From Telmatospirillum sp. (GTDB taxonomy: Bacteria > Pseudomonadota > Alphaproteobacteria > Rhodospirillales > Magnetospirillaceae): a stretch of 52,886 nucleotides of DNA. How positions within the stretch are numbered: the stretch's first letter is position 1; the number at the start of each line of letters is the position of its first letter. Where the stretch lies: the NCBI GenBank assembly GCA_009712185.1, contig WASQ01000014.1, positions 46,485 to 99,370 on the forward strand, written 5' to 3'. A model generated the notes under the pieces. The model saw only the letters and a program-made list of their open reading frames with translations, made no database searches and was not told the origin of the DNA. This document shows positions 1 through 8,709 of the stretch, piece after piece. The translations under genes and the position numbers were made by a program.

Positions 1-82
1 GCGCCGCCGGGCGCGGGAGCGCCGGCCTTCCGGTCCTCGAATCTGCTGACAGACGCGCCCGGTGCCCCTATAGTCACGGCTG

Positions 83-823
83 ATGAGCAACGAGATCAAA
101 TCTGTCATTCTGACCGGCGCAAGCCAGGGAATCGGCCATGCGACCGTGCAGCGCTTCATGCGTGAGGGCTGGCGTGTCATCACCTGCGCGCGCCAGCAGA
201 TTCCGGCCCATTGCCGCCGCGATCCCCTGTGGACCCACCATATCCCGACGGATCTCACCGATCCCGCCAGCCTTGATGCCTTCGTGCGCGAGGCCAATGC
301 CATTCTGGCCGGGGAGCCCCTTCACGCGCTGGTCAACAATGCCGGCGTGAGTCCGAAGACCGCCTTCAAGGAACGGCTTGGCGTTCTGAACGGTCCCATC
401 GATGGCTGGAAGCAGGTCTTCGAACTGAATTTCTTCGCTCCCCTCAAGCTGGCGCGCGGGTTTGCCACGGCGTTGCACCGGGGCGGGGGCGCCATCGTCA
501 ATATCACGTCGATTGCCGGCCATTACGTTCATCCCTTTGCCGGGTCGGCCTATTCGACATCGAAAGCTGCCTTGTCGGGCCTGACCCGTGAGATGGCGGT
601 GGAACTGGCGCAGCTTGGCATCCGGGTCAATGCGGTGGCGCCGGGGGAAATCAAGACGGAGATGATTTCTCCCGAATATGAGGCCCTGATTCCCAGAATT
701 CCGCTCGATCGCATGGGGTCGGTCGATGACGTGGCCGGCGTGGTGTTCCGCCTGTGTTCGGATGATTTCGCCTATGTGACCGGAACCGAGGTTTTCGTGA
801 CCGGCGGGCAGCACCTCTACTGA
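83..823 (+). CDS. SDR family NAD(P)-dependent oxidoreductase
   Basis: A 246-residue classical short-chain dehydrogenase/reductase, presumably a cytoplasmic NAD(P)-dependent alcohol/ketone oxidoreductase. The Rossmann glycine motif TGASQGIG is at residues 11-18, the NNAG motif at 85-88, and the catalytic triad is Ser143, Tyr157 and Lys161 in the YxxxK arrangement. The sequence VNAVAPGEIKTEM after the active site is the usual SDR PG motif, and the C-terminal VTGTEVFVTGGQ is typical of FabG-like members. Length matches the family (about 250). It is preceded by only 82 bases of window, so an upstream partner cannot be excluded. There is no strong Shine-Dalgarno before the ATG. Substrate cannot be told from sequence; a FabG-like acyl reductase or a sugar/polyol dehydrogenase are both possible. 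Confidence 0.93.
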   Translation: MSNEIKSVILTGASQGIGHATVQRFMREGWRVITCARQQIPAHCRRDPLWTHHIPTDLTDPASLDAFVREANAILAGEPLHALVNNAGVSPKTAFKERLGVLNGPIDGWKQVFELNFFAPLKLARGFATALHRGGGAIVNITSIAGHYVHPFAGSAYSTSKAALSGLTREMAVELAQLGIRVNAVAPGEIKTEMISPEYEALIPRIPLDRMGSVDDVAGVVFRLCSDDFAYVTGTEVFVTGGQHLY

Positions 824-933
824 GGGCGCGCTGCCGTCTGCCGCAAGAAACAATTGTGCATGCGGCCCTCAGGGGGTAGCGTTTCCGGCGATCATGCCGG
901 CGATCAGGCCAATCAATCGTCAAGGGAGGTCTC

Positions 934-1260
934 ATGACCGTAAGCGACCAGGACAGGATCCGCAGCCGCGCCTTCGAGATCTGGCAGGCGGAAGGTTGCC
1001 CGGAGGGGCGCGACGTCGAACACTGGCTGAAGGCGGAGGAAGAGGTGTCCTCCAACGGCCGGCATGCCGCAGCGGAGCCGGCCCCGGCCCCGGCCCCGGT
1101 GAAGGCGCCCCGTAAGCCGGCGGTTCGCAAGGCCGCGGCGCCAAAGACCGCCACGGTGACGGCGGCTTCTGTCGAAAGAAAGCCGGCTGTCGAAAAGAAA
1201 CAGGCCGCCGGCAAGAAGCCGGCTGCCGGACGGCGCGTCAAAACGGCCGACAAGGTGTAA
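934..1260 (+). CDS. DUF2934 protein with basic Ala/Lys/Pro tail
   Basis: A 108-residue protein. Residues 1-35 match the DUF2934 pattern (IRSRAFEIWQAEGCPEGRD, then a Trp-Leu-x-Ala-Glu-Glu helix), a short domain common in alphaproteobacteria with unknown function. Residues from about 45 to the end are low-complexity, rich in Ala, Lys, Pro and Val with repeated KPA and KKPA blocks, like histone H1-type or HU-tail sequences. The start is supported by AGGGAGG at 923-929, four bases before the ATG. The gene stands alone and is followed by a GC-rich hairpin. The tail suggests nucleic-acid or polyanion binding, but that is inference from composition only. Confidence 0.8.
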   Translation: MTVSDQDRIRSRAFEIWQAEGCPEGRDVEHWLKAEEEVSSNGRHAAAEPAPAPAPVKAPRKPAVRKAAAPKTATVTAASVERKPAVEKKQAAGKKPAAGRRVKTADKV

Positions 1261-1280
1261 ACACCGGTCGGGACACCGGC

Positions 1281-1305
1281 CGTCCCCGGCCGACTTCCGG
1301 GGACG
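1281..1305 (+). terminator. GC hairpin after the DUF2934 gene
   Basis: A perfect 9-bp stem CGTCCCCGG / CCGGGGACG with a 7-base loop lies 20 bases after the stop codon at 1260. There is no T-run, so this is a terminator-like hairpin and not a textbook intrinsic terminator. The same 9-bp arms recur at 50258-50277. Confidence 0.4.
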
Positions 1306-1403
1306 GACGGGGGCCGCATCCGGGCCGGAGACGGCACCGGACGGGTTGCTTTGCCGTCCCGCAAAAAGCTCTCAGTTGTTTCAGGTTGAGGAAAACGGTC
1401 GTC

Positions 1404-1616
1404 ATGGACCAGCGCGAAATGTACAGCGAAATGAACCAGCTTCTGGGCGCGATTGCCAAGGCGCTGGGGATCGAGGCCGAACAGGCGGCCCGTGCGCTGG
1501 AGAGGGGCGAGATCGATGTCGCGATGAAAGAGGACGCCCGTGGCGAGCGGTTCCTCGACATCAGTTATGCGGGCCGGAAGGCGCAGGTCTACCAGGGAGC
1601 CATCCTGCGCGGTTGA
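1404..1616 (+). CDS. Small hypothetical protein
   Basis: A 70-residue acidic protein that I do not recognise. It starts with a predicted amphipathic helix (MDQREMYSEMNQLLGAIAKAL) and ends with a short beta-like stretch (FLDISYAGRKAQVYQGAIL). There is no signal peptide, membrane segment or cysteine. The ATG at 1404 is preceded by GAGGAAAA; a TTG at 1386 in the same frame would add six residues. The TGA stop is shared with the first unit of a 13-bp tandem repeat. Codon use is like the neighbours, supporting a real gene, but no homologue can be named. Confidence 0.5.
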   Translation: MDQREMYSEMNQLLGAIAKALGIEAEQAARALERGEIDVAMKEDARGERFLDISYAGRKAQVYQGAILRG

Positions 1617-1685
1617 CCCCAGTGGGTGACCCCAGTGGGTGACCCCAGTGGGTGACCCCAGTGGGTGACCCCAGTGGATGACCCC
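1615..1685. repeat. 13-bp tandem repeat, five copies
   Basis: Unit GACCCCAGTGGGT is repeated five times head to tail from 1615 to 1679, the fifth copy ending GGAT instead of GGGT, followed by a partial copy GACCCC. Each unit contains the self-complementary core ACCC-CAGT-GGGT. The array sits between two convergent genes and begins inside the stop codon of the upstream gene. The unit is not a multiple of three and contains TGA in the plus frame. Confidence 0.9.
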
Positions 1686-1707
1686 GGGGGCTGGTGTCCC
1701 GTCCCGG

Positions 1708-2046
1708 TCAGCAGATCACAGGTGTATCGAACGGCAGACGCCCGTCCCGTTCCTCGATTTCGATGACCCAGAGATCCCAGTCGCGATCGATCTGCCGGGC
1801 AATGTAGGCGTCGGCGGTCGTTTCGGGAACCGGATCGGCGCCGGTGGCCTTGAGCCATGCGGCATCCCCATCGGCTCCACGGATCTGGCTGAGCACGCAG
1901 TAACCCTCCCCCATCCGCTGTTTGATGAGGATGGCACCGGCGTCCTCATCGCCGCGGCGTGCCACCGTGGCGGTGATTCCTTGTGCCGCGCAGGTCCGGA
2001 CTGTCGCCTGGACCCAGACCTTGGCCTTGAGCCGCGCCTCGGTCAT
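1708..2046 (-). CDS. DUF1491 family protein
   Basis: A 112-residue protein matching the alphaproteobacterial DUF1491 family: LKAKVWVQATVRTCAAQGI near the N-terminus, VARRGDEDAGAILIKQ, an Arg-Gln-Ile-Asp-Arg-Asp stretch and the terminal WDLWVIEIEER. The family has no established biochemical function. I chose the ATG at 2046 because the conserved region begins there; an upstream in-frame ATG at 2166 would add 40 residues with no family resemblance. It converges on the small gene at 1404-1616 across the tandem repeat. Cytoplasmic, no signal or membrane segment. Confidence 0.82.
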   Translation of the reverse strand: MTEARLKAKVWVQATVRTCAAQGITATVARRGDEDAGAILIKQRMGEGYCVLSQIRGADGDAAWLKATGADPVPETTADAYIARQIDRDWDLWVIEIEERDGRLPFDTPVIC

Positions 2047-2550
2047 CAGTGACCTTGCCGGCAGAACCGGGGGGCCGGTGTCCCGCGGCCGGACGTCCAT
2101 TGCAGAGTGGCTGTCATCCGATGACGTTCCCGTTTCCATCCTTTTCCGGACCGTCCTTTTTGGCATTTTTCCGGAGCCCGGTGAAGGCTGTCTTTGTAAA
2201 TTGTATTTCCGATTGAAAATTGATTGTGCTGATAAAGCAGTTCGTTGCGAGGATCGGGACCTGTCGTCGTGCCCGCCTAACGGGTGGGGCTGCCCATTGT
2301 CCCGCTCTTTGAGACGGCCTGCCAGTCCCTGTGCGGATGGGCTTTCGGGCGGCCAGGATCCTTGTCGTGGAGTTGGTCCTGTCCGGGAGTGGACGGGGCC
2401 GGGTGCCGGGGGCGGGAGGCCCGGAAAACCCGATTATTGATCGTGTGATTTATTCTCTGTCGCAACCTGTGGTAATGTCGGTTCGGAGAAAGAGGATGCG
2501 TTCTCCGGCCAGCCACCTTTCCCGGTGTGTTCCGCAGCAGCGAGGCCATC
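2047..2550. other. Intergenic region upstream of DUF1491 and the PAS protein
   Basis: About 500 bases between divergent genes. A stretch near 2185-2260 is clearly AT-richer than its surroundings and may hold promoters for one or both genes, but I cannot assign a convincing -35/-10 pair. Open frames here look like random readings in GC-rich DNA. A GTG at 2527 could extend the following gene by eight residues. Confidence 0.4.
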
Positions 2551-4392
2551 ATGGAGATCGACGTCTCCCGCATGCTCGTCGAGGATTCACCCGACGCTTT
2601 CGTGGTGGTGTCTCTCGACGGACGGGTCCTGCACTGGAGCCGTCGCGCCGTTGACATGTTCGGCTTCGAGGTGGAGGAGGCGCTCGACCGCCTTCTGACC
2701 GACCTGATCGTTCCCTCCTGGCGCGTTCATGAGGAAAGACGCAACCTCACGCATATCATCGAGACCGGCGCCGGAATGTACGAGACGCTGCGCCAGCGCA
2801 AGGACGGCTCTTTGCTTTACGTGGCCGTCACCGGGCGGAGGGTGCAGGAGGGGGAAGGGATTCTGTCCTGCGTCCTGCTTGCCAAGAAGGACGTCACCCA
2901 GCTCAAGGTCCGGCGGGATGCGAAGCTGGTCGAGGCGCGCTTCCGCGAAATACTGGAATCCATGCCCGACGGAATTGTCATCAGCAATATGGCCGGCCGG
3001 ATCGTTTACGCGAATGGCCAGGCCGGCCGACTATTCGGCCGGGAGAGCGCGGTCCTTGTCGGATTGCTGGTTGAGGACCTTTTGCCGCCGTCCCTGCGGG
3101 AGGCCCATCTCAGACACCGGATCGCCTTTTCAGCCCAGCCGCGTGCCCGGGCCATGGGCCAGGGGAGCCCCCTGTTCGGGCTGAAGGGCGATGGGACGGA
3201 ATTTCCGATAGAGATCAGTCTCAGCCCCCTTATCACCGAGGAAGGGGTTCTGGTGTTGAGCGCGGCGCGCGATGTCACCGAACGATGGAGGGCGGAGCGG
3301 AAATTCCGCGCCTTTCTCGAATCGGCGCCGGACGCCATTGTCATCGTCAATCGCGCGGGGGAGATCGTTCAGGTCAATTCTCAGACGGAACGGCTGTTCG
3401 GCTATGACCGCGCGGATCTGTTGGGGCGGGCGGTGGAGATGCTGATCCCCGAAAGCGCCCGGGACAGGCATCCGATCCATCGTGATGGTTTTTTTGGGGA
3501 TCCGAAGGCCCGTCCCATGGGAGCCGGACTGGAGCTGTACGGCCGGCGGAGCGACGGGGTCGACTTTCCCGCCGAAATCAGCCTTGCCCCGATCGTCGAC
3601 GGAGGAGAGGACCTGGTTTCCGCGGCAATCCGCGACATTTCGGACCGTCGTCGCGACGAACAGGCTCTGCGCGAGAAGAATACTGAGCTGGCGGCCGCCA
3701 ACCGGGCCAAGGACCGGATTTTCGCGACGATGAGCGAGGAATTGCGCACGCCGCTCACCGCCATCATCGGATTCACGGGATCGCTGCTGATGCGGAGTTC
3801 CGGCGCCCTCAATGAAGAGCAGGATCGCCAGTTACGGACGGTCAAGCTGAGTGCTTCCCATCTGCTGTCGCTGATCGATGATCTTCTCGATGCCGCCAGG
3901 ATCGAGTCCGGAGCGCAGGATCTGCGGCTGGAACGGCTGGATATCGGCGCACTGGTGACGGAGCTGATCGCCTCGCTCCGTCCCGAGGCCGAGGCGAAGG
4001 GGATCGCGCTTGACGTCATCACACCCCCGGCGCGCTGTCTGTTTCCGGTCGACCGGAAGGCCCTGAGCCGGATCGTGCTCAATCTTGCCGGCCACGCCGT
4101 CAAAGTCACCCGCAAAGGACGGGTTGAGGTCTCCTTAGCGGAGACGCGCCGGGAGGGGCGGCGTATCGCCGAAATCGCGATCGCGGACGACGGTCCCGGT
4201 ATCCGGGAAGGGGATTTCGAAAGGCTGTTCGAGCCTCTTGCCCGGGTCGACGCGAACGGCGGCGATGTGGCGGGGGTTGGGCTTTATCTCAGCCGCAGGT
4301 TGGCAGCACGGATGGGCGGCCGGATCGAGGTTCGCGGCCGGTCCGGCGAAGGAAGCCTGTTCACCCTGTCCTTGCCGGAGCCTGTTCTGTGA
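2551..4392 (+). CDS. Triple-PAS histidine-kinase-like protein, degenerate H and N boxes
   Basis: A 613-residue soluble protein with three PAS domains (about residues 5-115, 130-245 and 253-370), a HisKA-like dimerisation helix (from about 385) and a HATPase_c domain (about 490-610). PAS2 and PAS3 share the common MGxG...DGxxFPxEISL motif. The H-box reads MSEELRTPLTAI, so the phospho-acceptor His is Glu at residue 396 (codon GAG at 3736). In the N-box, NLAGHAVKVT, the Mg-ATP Asn is His515 (CAC at 4093). The G1 motif DDGPGI and an F box are intact; G2 is GVGLYL. No transmembrane segment and no adjacent response regulator are present. It is thus probably not a conventional autokinase; a sensor that partners another kinase is possible. 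ATG 2551 is chosen over GTG 2527. Confidence 0.88.
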   Translation: MEIDVSRMLVEDSPDAFVVVSLDGRVLHWSRRAVDMFGFEVEEALDRLLTDLIVPSWRVHEERRNLTHIIETGAGMYETLRQRKDGSLLYVAVTGRRVQEGEGILSCVLLAKKDVTQLKVRRDAKLVEARFREILESMPDGIVISNMAGRIVYANGQAGRLFGRESAVLVGLLVEDLLPPSLREAHLRHRIAFSAQPRARAMGQGSPLFGLKGDGTEFPIEISLSPLITEEGVLVLSAARDVTERWRAERKFRAFLESAPDAIVIVNRAGEIVQVNSQTERLFGYDRADLLGRAVEMLIPESARDRHPIHRDGFFGDPKARPMGAGLELYGRRSDGVDFPAEISLAPIVDGGEDLVSAAIRDISDRRRDEQALREKNTELAAANRAKDRIFATMSEELRTPLTAIIGFTGSLLMRSSGALNEEQDRQLRTVKLSASHLLSLIDDLLDAARIESGAQDLRLERLDIGALVTELIASLRPEAEAKGIALDVITPPARCLFPVDRKALSRIVLNLAGHAVKVTRKGRVEVSLAETRREGRRIAEIAIADDGPGIREGDFERLFEPLARVDANGGDVAGVGLYLSRRLAARMGGRIEVRGRSGEGSLFTLSLPEPVL

Positions 4393-4400
4393 CCGGGGCC

Positions 4401-4415
4401 GGCCCGATCCGGGCC
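4401..4415 (+). terminator. Short GC hairpin after the PAS protein gene
   Basis: GGCCCG-ATC-CGGGCC forms a 6-bp stem nine bases after the stop codon. No T-run follows, so its role as a terminator is weakly supported. The remaining bases to 4667 hold nothing else I can support. Confidence 0.25.
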
Positions 4416-4667
4416 ACGCCGGGCGTCCGAAGACGATCGTCGGCAGTCCCGGCCGCACCCGGTAAAGCGGCCGCCGGCCAGACGCATTTTTCCGGAAGGG
4501 GATTGAAAAGACCGGCATCGGCCCGTCCTTTTCTGAACGCCGGTTTGTCGAACGCCCGTTCCGGTTCCGGCTTTCCCCGGATGGAGGCCCCGCCCGAAGG
4601 TCACTTGTTTCCCGCCTCTGCCTCGTGGCATCAGTAACCGGACCACCGGTCCGTAAGGGGAGTCCCC

Positions 4668-5114
4668 ATGACCTTGATCCATTCCGTCCGTGTCCGCAAA
4701 GCGGAGGCGGCGGACGCCGCCGCTGTCGCCGATTTGCTGGGGCAGCTTGGCTATCCGACCGCCGTTCCGGATGCGTTGCGTCGGATTCGCGCCTTCGACA
4801 GGCCGGATTGTGCCCTGCTCGTCGGTCTTCTTGACGAACAGCCGGCCGGGCTGGTGTCGGTGTCCGTCATTCCTTTGATGCATCGCGATCCGCCGGTCGG
4901 CAAAATAACCGCTCTGGTGGTCGACGACCGGTGCCGGGGGCGTCGGGTCGGCGAAAGGCTGGTGTCCGCCGCCCTCGACTTCGCCCGTGGTTCCGGAGCC
5001 TCGATGGTCGAGGTCGTCAGTTCCAACCATCGTGCCGGCGCACATGTCTTTTATCGCCGTCAGGGATTCTCGGTTCCCGAAAAGACCCGGTTCGTCATTG
5101 ATCTTAAGGCCTGA
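4668..5114 (+). CDS. GNAT family N-acetyltransferase
   Basis: A 148-residue protein with the GNAT fold pattern: N-terminal VRKAEAADAAAVADLLGQLGY, the beta4 strand and acetyl-CoA loop KITALVVDDRCRGRRVGERLV (about residues 79-99), and the C-terminal HVFYRRQGF that closes the acetyl-CoA site. Length is typical. Start at ATG 4668 is preceded by a GGGGAG element. It stands alone between the PAS protein gene and a methyltransferase gene. It would transfer acetyl from acetyl-CoA to an amine; the acceptor cannot be inferred. Confidence 0.9.
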   Translation: MTLIHSVRVRKAEAADAAAVADLLGQLGYPTAVPDALRRIRAFDRPDCALLVGLLDEQPAGLVSVSVIPLMHRDPPVGKITALVVDDRCRGRRVGERLVSAALDFARGSGASMVEVVSSNHRAGAHVFYRRQGFSVPEKTRFVIDLKA

Positions 5115-5243
5115 TACGGCCGGAGATCGGGATCGCCCGTCGCCGGCCGGCCGGTCCCGCGGCGCCGCCTGGTGCGATCGTCGGGGATAACGGGATTTTT
5201 GTCGTTTCAGTTGCTTCGTCGCGAATGAGGAGGATCTGCCGAT

Positions 5244-6011
5244 ATGACCGGAAAAACCCTTGAAACCCTGGTCACGGACCAGTTCGGACCCCGCGCCCTG
5301 GCTTATGTCACCAGCGCTGTCCACGCCCAGGGCGAGGACTTGCTGCACCTGGTGGAACTGGTGCGGGGGCGGGGTGATGCCCGGGTGCTCGATATGGGGT
5401 GCGGTGGCGGACATGTCGGCTTTCATGTGGCGCCCCATGTCGCGGAAACGATCGCCTATGACCTGTCCGACGAGATGCTGCGGATCGTCGAGGCCGAGGC
5501 CGGAAAGCGGGGGCTTTTGGGCCTTCAGACCCGCCAGGGCGCGGTGGAGCGGATGCCGTTCGACGACGCCTCCTTCGATTTCGTGATGAGCCGCTACAGC
5601 GCCCATCACTGGCGCGACGTCCCCCTCGCCCTTGCGGAGGCGCGCCGCGTTCTGAAGGACGGCGGCCGTGCCGTGTTCATGGATGTCATCGCCCCGCCGG
5701 TTCCGCTTCTGGACACTTATCTGCAAGCCGTGGAACTGCTGCGCGACCCGTCCCATGTGCGCGACTATTCCCGCGCCGAATGGGAAGCCGCCGTCGCGAA
5801 GGCGGGTTTCGCGGTGGAGGAGGTCGTTACACGCCGGTTGCGGCTTGAGTTTCCGGTCTGGATCGCCAGGATGGGGACGCCCCCGGTGCAGGCCGCCGCG
5901 ATCCTGGCGCTTCAGCGCCGGATGGCGACGGAGGGCACCGGTCATTTCGCGATCGAGCCGGACGGCAGTTTCACCCTGGACACGATGAGCCTGGAGGCCC
6001 GGCCGGTGTGA
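5244..6011 (+). CDS. Class I SAM-dependent methyltransferase
   Basis: A 255-residue UbiE/Methyltransf_11-like protein. SAM-binding motif I is VLDMGCGGG at residues 48-56; the post-I acidic region is YDLSDEM, motif II VERMPFDDASFDFVMSRYSAHHW, and motif III has the ARRVLKDGGRAVFMDV pattern. The ATG is preceded by a strong AGGAGGA about ten bases upstream. It stands alone and is convergent with nrdJ. The family methylates small molecules such as quinones or biotin precursors; the substrate is not visible from sequence or context. Confidence 0.9.
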   Translation: MTGKTLETLVTDQFGPRALAYVTSAVHAQGEDLLHLVELVRGRGDARVLDMGCGGGHVGFHVAPHVAETIAYDLSDEMLRIVEAEAGKRGLLGLQTRQGAVERMPFDDASFDFVMSRYSAHHWRDVPLALAEARRVLKDGGRAVFMDVIAPPVPLLDTYLQAVELLRDPSHVRDYSRAEWEAAVAKAGFAVEEVVTRRLRLEFPVWIARMGTPPVQAAAILALQRRMATEGTGHFAIEPDGSFTLDTMSLEARPV

Positions 6012-6197
6012 TCCTTTGGCGGTGTCGGGTGGAGGGCGTTTGCGGCCCTTGCCCCCCTGTCCGGCGGAAAAGACGGACGCTGACCGACCGGCACGCCACG
6101 GCCCCGGCGGCGGTCCCCGGGAACAGGGCGATGAGCCATGGAGTCCCCATCGGAATCGCCAGTCTCCATGATGTTATGCCGGTTGGCTGCTATCGGT

Positions 6198-8483
6198 TCA
6201 CGAACATTTCGAATAGCCGCAGGCGGGACAGGTGTCACATCCCTCCTGCCGGATCAGCGAGGGCTGGCCACAGCGGGGACACAGACGCAAAGGGGAGGCC
6301 GAACGCTGTTCAAGGGGCAGGGAGGCGGACGGGCCCGGGGCGCCGGGGGAGGATAGAAAGCCGATGCTGATCATATGGCGTTCGATCACCTCGCCGATGG
6401 CGGCCAGCAGCGAGGGGATGTAGCGCCCGGCCATCCACTGGCCGCCGCGCGGATCGAACACCGCCTTCAGTTCCTCGACCACGAAGGAGACGTCGCCGCC
6501 CCGGCGGAAAACCGCCGAGATCATGCGGGTCAGGGCGACGGTCCAGGCGAAGTGATCCATGTTCTTCGAATTGATGAACACTTCGAAGGGGCGGCGGCGG
6601 CCGTCCTGCACGATGTCATTGACGGTGATGTACATGGCATGGTCGCTGTCGGGCCATTTGACCTTGTAGGTGGCGCCAGGAAGTTCCTCCGGCCGGCTGA
6701 GGGGAAGGGCCTGCGGGGTGACCGCGCCGGTCGGGCCGGCGGCCGCGGCCGGCCATTTCCCCGGGCGTTCCCCCTGGTGTTCCCGTGGCGAGGCGTCCAG
6801 GACCGATCCGGTAATGTCGTTGGGCCGGTAGGTGGTGCAGCCCTTGCACCCCAGGTCGTAGGCTTTCCGATAAATGTCCTTGAATGCCTCGAACGTCAGT
6901 CCTTCCGGGACATTGACGGTCTTCGAGATGGCGCTGTCGATGAACTCCTGCGCGGCGGCCTGCATCGCCACATGATCGTCCGGCGTCAGTCCCTCGACAT
7001 CGACGAAATAGTCGGGCAGGGGCGTCTCCGCGCCATAAAGGCGGCGGAACAGGCGGACCGCGTAGTCGACGACCTCCTCCTCCCGCCGGCTGCCGTCCGG
7101 CATCAGAACCGCGCGGGTGTAGCGGAAGCTGTAGACCGGCTCCAGGCCCGACGACACATTGTCGGCGAACAGCGAGATGGTGCCGGTCGGCGCGATCGAG
7201 GTCAGCAGGGCATTGCGGATGCCGTGTTCCGCGATCGCCGCGCGGATGTCGGGGTCGAGGCCGGGGATGTCGCCCGAGGCCAGATAGGCGTCACGGTCGA
7301 ACAGGGGGAAGGCGCCCTTCTGCGCCGCCAGTTCCACCGAGGCCAGATAGGCTTCGCGCCGCAGGAGGCCCAGCCACCGGCGGGTCAGGCGCAGGGCCTC
7401 GGCGCCGCCATATCGCGCCCGGCACAGGATCAGGGCGTCGGCAAGCCCGGTCACGCCAAGACCGATGCGCCGTTTGGCCTCCGCCTCCTGCCGGTGCTCG
7501 GGCAGGGGATAGTTCGAAATGTCGATGACATTGTCGAGCATGCGGACGGCGGTCCGCGTCAGCGCCGCCAGCCGGTCCTCGTCCAGGGAGGCCGACTCCT
7601 CGAACGGGTGGTCGATCAGCCGGGCGAGATTGACCGATCCCAGCAGGCAGATGCCATAGGACGGCAGGGGCTGTTCGCCGCAGGGATTGGTCGCGTGGAT
7701 GGTCTCGCAATAGGACAGGGGGTTGCGCGCATTGACCCGGTCGATGAAGACCACTCCGGGTTCGGCATAAGCGTAGGTGGCGCGCATGATGCTGTCCCAC
7801 AACTCGCGCGCCGGCAGGCTCTTGTAGACGATGCCGTCGAAGGTCAGTTCCCATGAATCGCCGTTTTCGACGGCGGCCATGAAGGCATCGGTCACCAGCA
7901 CCGACAGATTGAACATCCTCAGCCGCCCGGGCTCCCGCTTGGCGGCGATGAACGCCTCAATATCCGGATGATCGCACCTGAGCGTCGCCATCATGGCGCC
8001 CCGCCGCGATCCCGCGCTCATGATCGTGCGGCACATCGAATCCCAGACGTCCATGAAGGAGAGGGGGCCCGACGCGTCCGCTCCCACGCCTTTGACCGGC
8101 GCGCCCTTCGGCCGCAGGGTGGAAAAGTCATAGCCGATGCCGCCGCCCTGCTGCATGGTGACGGCGGCCTGTTTCAGATGTTCGAATATCCCCGCCATGT
8201 CGTCGGGGATGTCGCCCATCACGAAGCAGTTGAACAGCGTCACCTTGCGCCCGCTGCCCGCACCCGCCAGGATCCTGCCCGCGGGCAGAAACCGGAAGCC
8301 GTCCATCGCGTCCAGGAAGCGGTTTGTCCACCCCGTCCGGTCATCGGGCTCGGCGGCGGCGAGGGCTTCTGCCACCCGCCTCCAGCTGTCGGCGACGGTT
8401 TTGTCCACAGCCTCGCCCGCCGGGCCTTTGAGGCGGTATTTCATGTCCCAGATCTGTTGGGAAATCGACGCCATCGGAGCCAT
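6198..8483 (-). CDS. nrdJ: Adenosylcobalamin-dependent class II ribonucleotide reductase
   Basis: A 761-residue B12-dependent ribonucleoside-diphosphate reductase, which makes deoxyribonucleotides without oxygen using AdoCbl as radical source. The fold is shown by FRFLPAGRILAGAG, the TLFNCFVM active-site cysteine strand, the glycine-rich QQGGGIGYDFS, and the finger-loop NPCGEQPLPSYG with the thiyl-radical Cys and catalytic Asn/Glu. The C-terminus carries a CPRCG...CPACG zinc-ribbon-like motif typical of this NrdJ type. ATG 8483 is supported by AGGGAGG just upstream; the frame stays open to 8522 but without conservation. The gene is monocistronic with its own promoter. No class I (nrdAB) gene is in the window. 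The adenosyltransferase at 29232-29828 could supply cofactor. Confidence 0.97.
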   Translation of the reverse strand: MAPMASISQQIWDMKYRLKGPAGEAVDKTVADSWRRVAEALAAAEPDDRTGWTNRFLDAMDGFRFLPAGRILAGAGSGRKVTLFNCFVMGDIPDDMAGIFEHLKQAAVTMQQGGGIGYDFSTLRPKGAPVKGVGADASGPLSFMDVWDSMCRTIMSAGSRRGAMMATLRCDHPDIEAFIAAKREPGRLRMFNLSVLVTDAFMAAVENGDSWELTFDGIVYKSLPARELWDSIMRATYAYAEPGVVFIDRVNARNPLSYCETIHATNPCGEQPLPSYGICLLGSVNLARLIDHPFEESASLDEDRLAALTRTAVRMLDNVIDISNYPLPEHRQEAEAKRRIGLGVTGLADALILCRARYGGAEALRLTRRWLGLLRREAYLASVELAAQKGAFPLFDRDAYLASGDIPGLDPDIRAAIAEHGIRNALLTSIAPTGTISLFADNVSSGLEPVYSFRYTRAVLMPDGSRREEEVVDYAVRLFRRLYGAETPLPDYFVDVEGLTPDDHVAMQAAAQEFIDSAISKTVNVPEGLTFEAFKDIYRKAYDLGCKGCTTYRPNDITGSVLDASPREHQGERPGKWPAAAAGPTGAVTPQALPLSRPEELPGATYKVKWPDSDHAMYITVNDIVQDGRRRPFEVFINSKNMDHFAWTVALTRMISAVFRRGGDVSFVVEELKAVFDPRGGQWMAGRYIPSLLAAIGEVIERHMISIGFLSSPGAPGPSASLPLEQRSASPLRLCPRCGQPSLIRQEGCDTCPACGYSKCS

Positions 8484-8567
8484 GTCACCTCCCTGTCGCG
8501 AGCGTTGCCGCCGGTGGTGCAACTGGAAATTTGTAAAAATGATGCCGTTTCAATGTGAAGGATTAAA

Positions 8568-8596
8568 AGTCTAGGGACTGTCGTCCGACGCGTCAA
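8568..8596 (-). promoter_or_regulatory. Likely sigma-70 promoter of nrdJ
   Basis: On the minus strand TTGACG (8596-8591) and TAGACT (8573-8568) are separated by exactly 17 bases, close to consensus, about 85 bases upstream of the nrdJ ATG. The spacer contains the inverted repeat GGAC-TGTC-GTCC (8576-8587), a possible operator. No B12 riboswitch signature was recognised in the leader. Confidence 0.6.
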
Positions 8597-8709
8597 GGTC
8601 GGCGTTCCCTTTTTGTTTTTTTCTTCGCACCGCGGGAACCGATTGAAAAATCAGCGTCCCGCGATGTCTCCGGGGTCAGCGCGTCAATCTGTCCTGGTAA
8701 TTCGACAAT

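Noticed and set aside
74-853. Long minus-strand reading frame opposite the SDR gene
   Set aside because: It has no domain and mirrors the plus-strand gene, which has full catalytic motifs; it is a shadow in GC-rich DNA.
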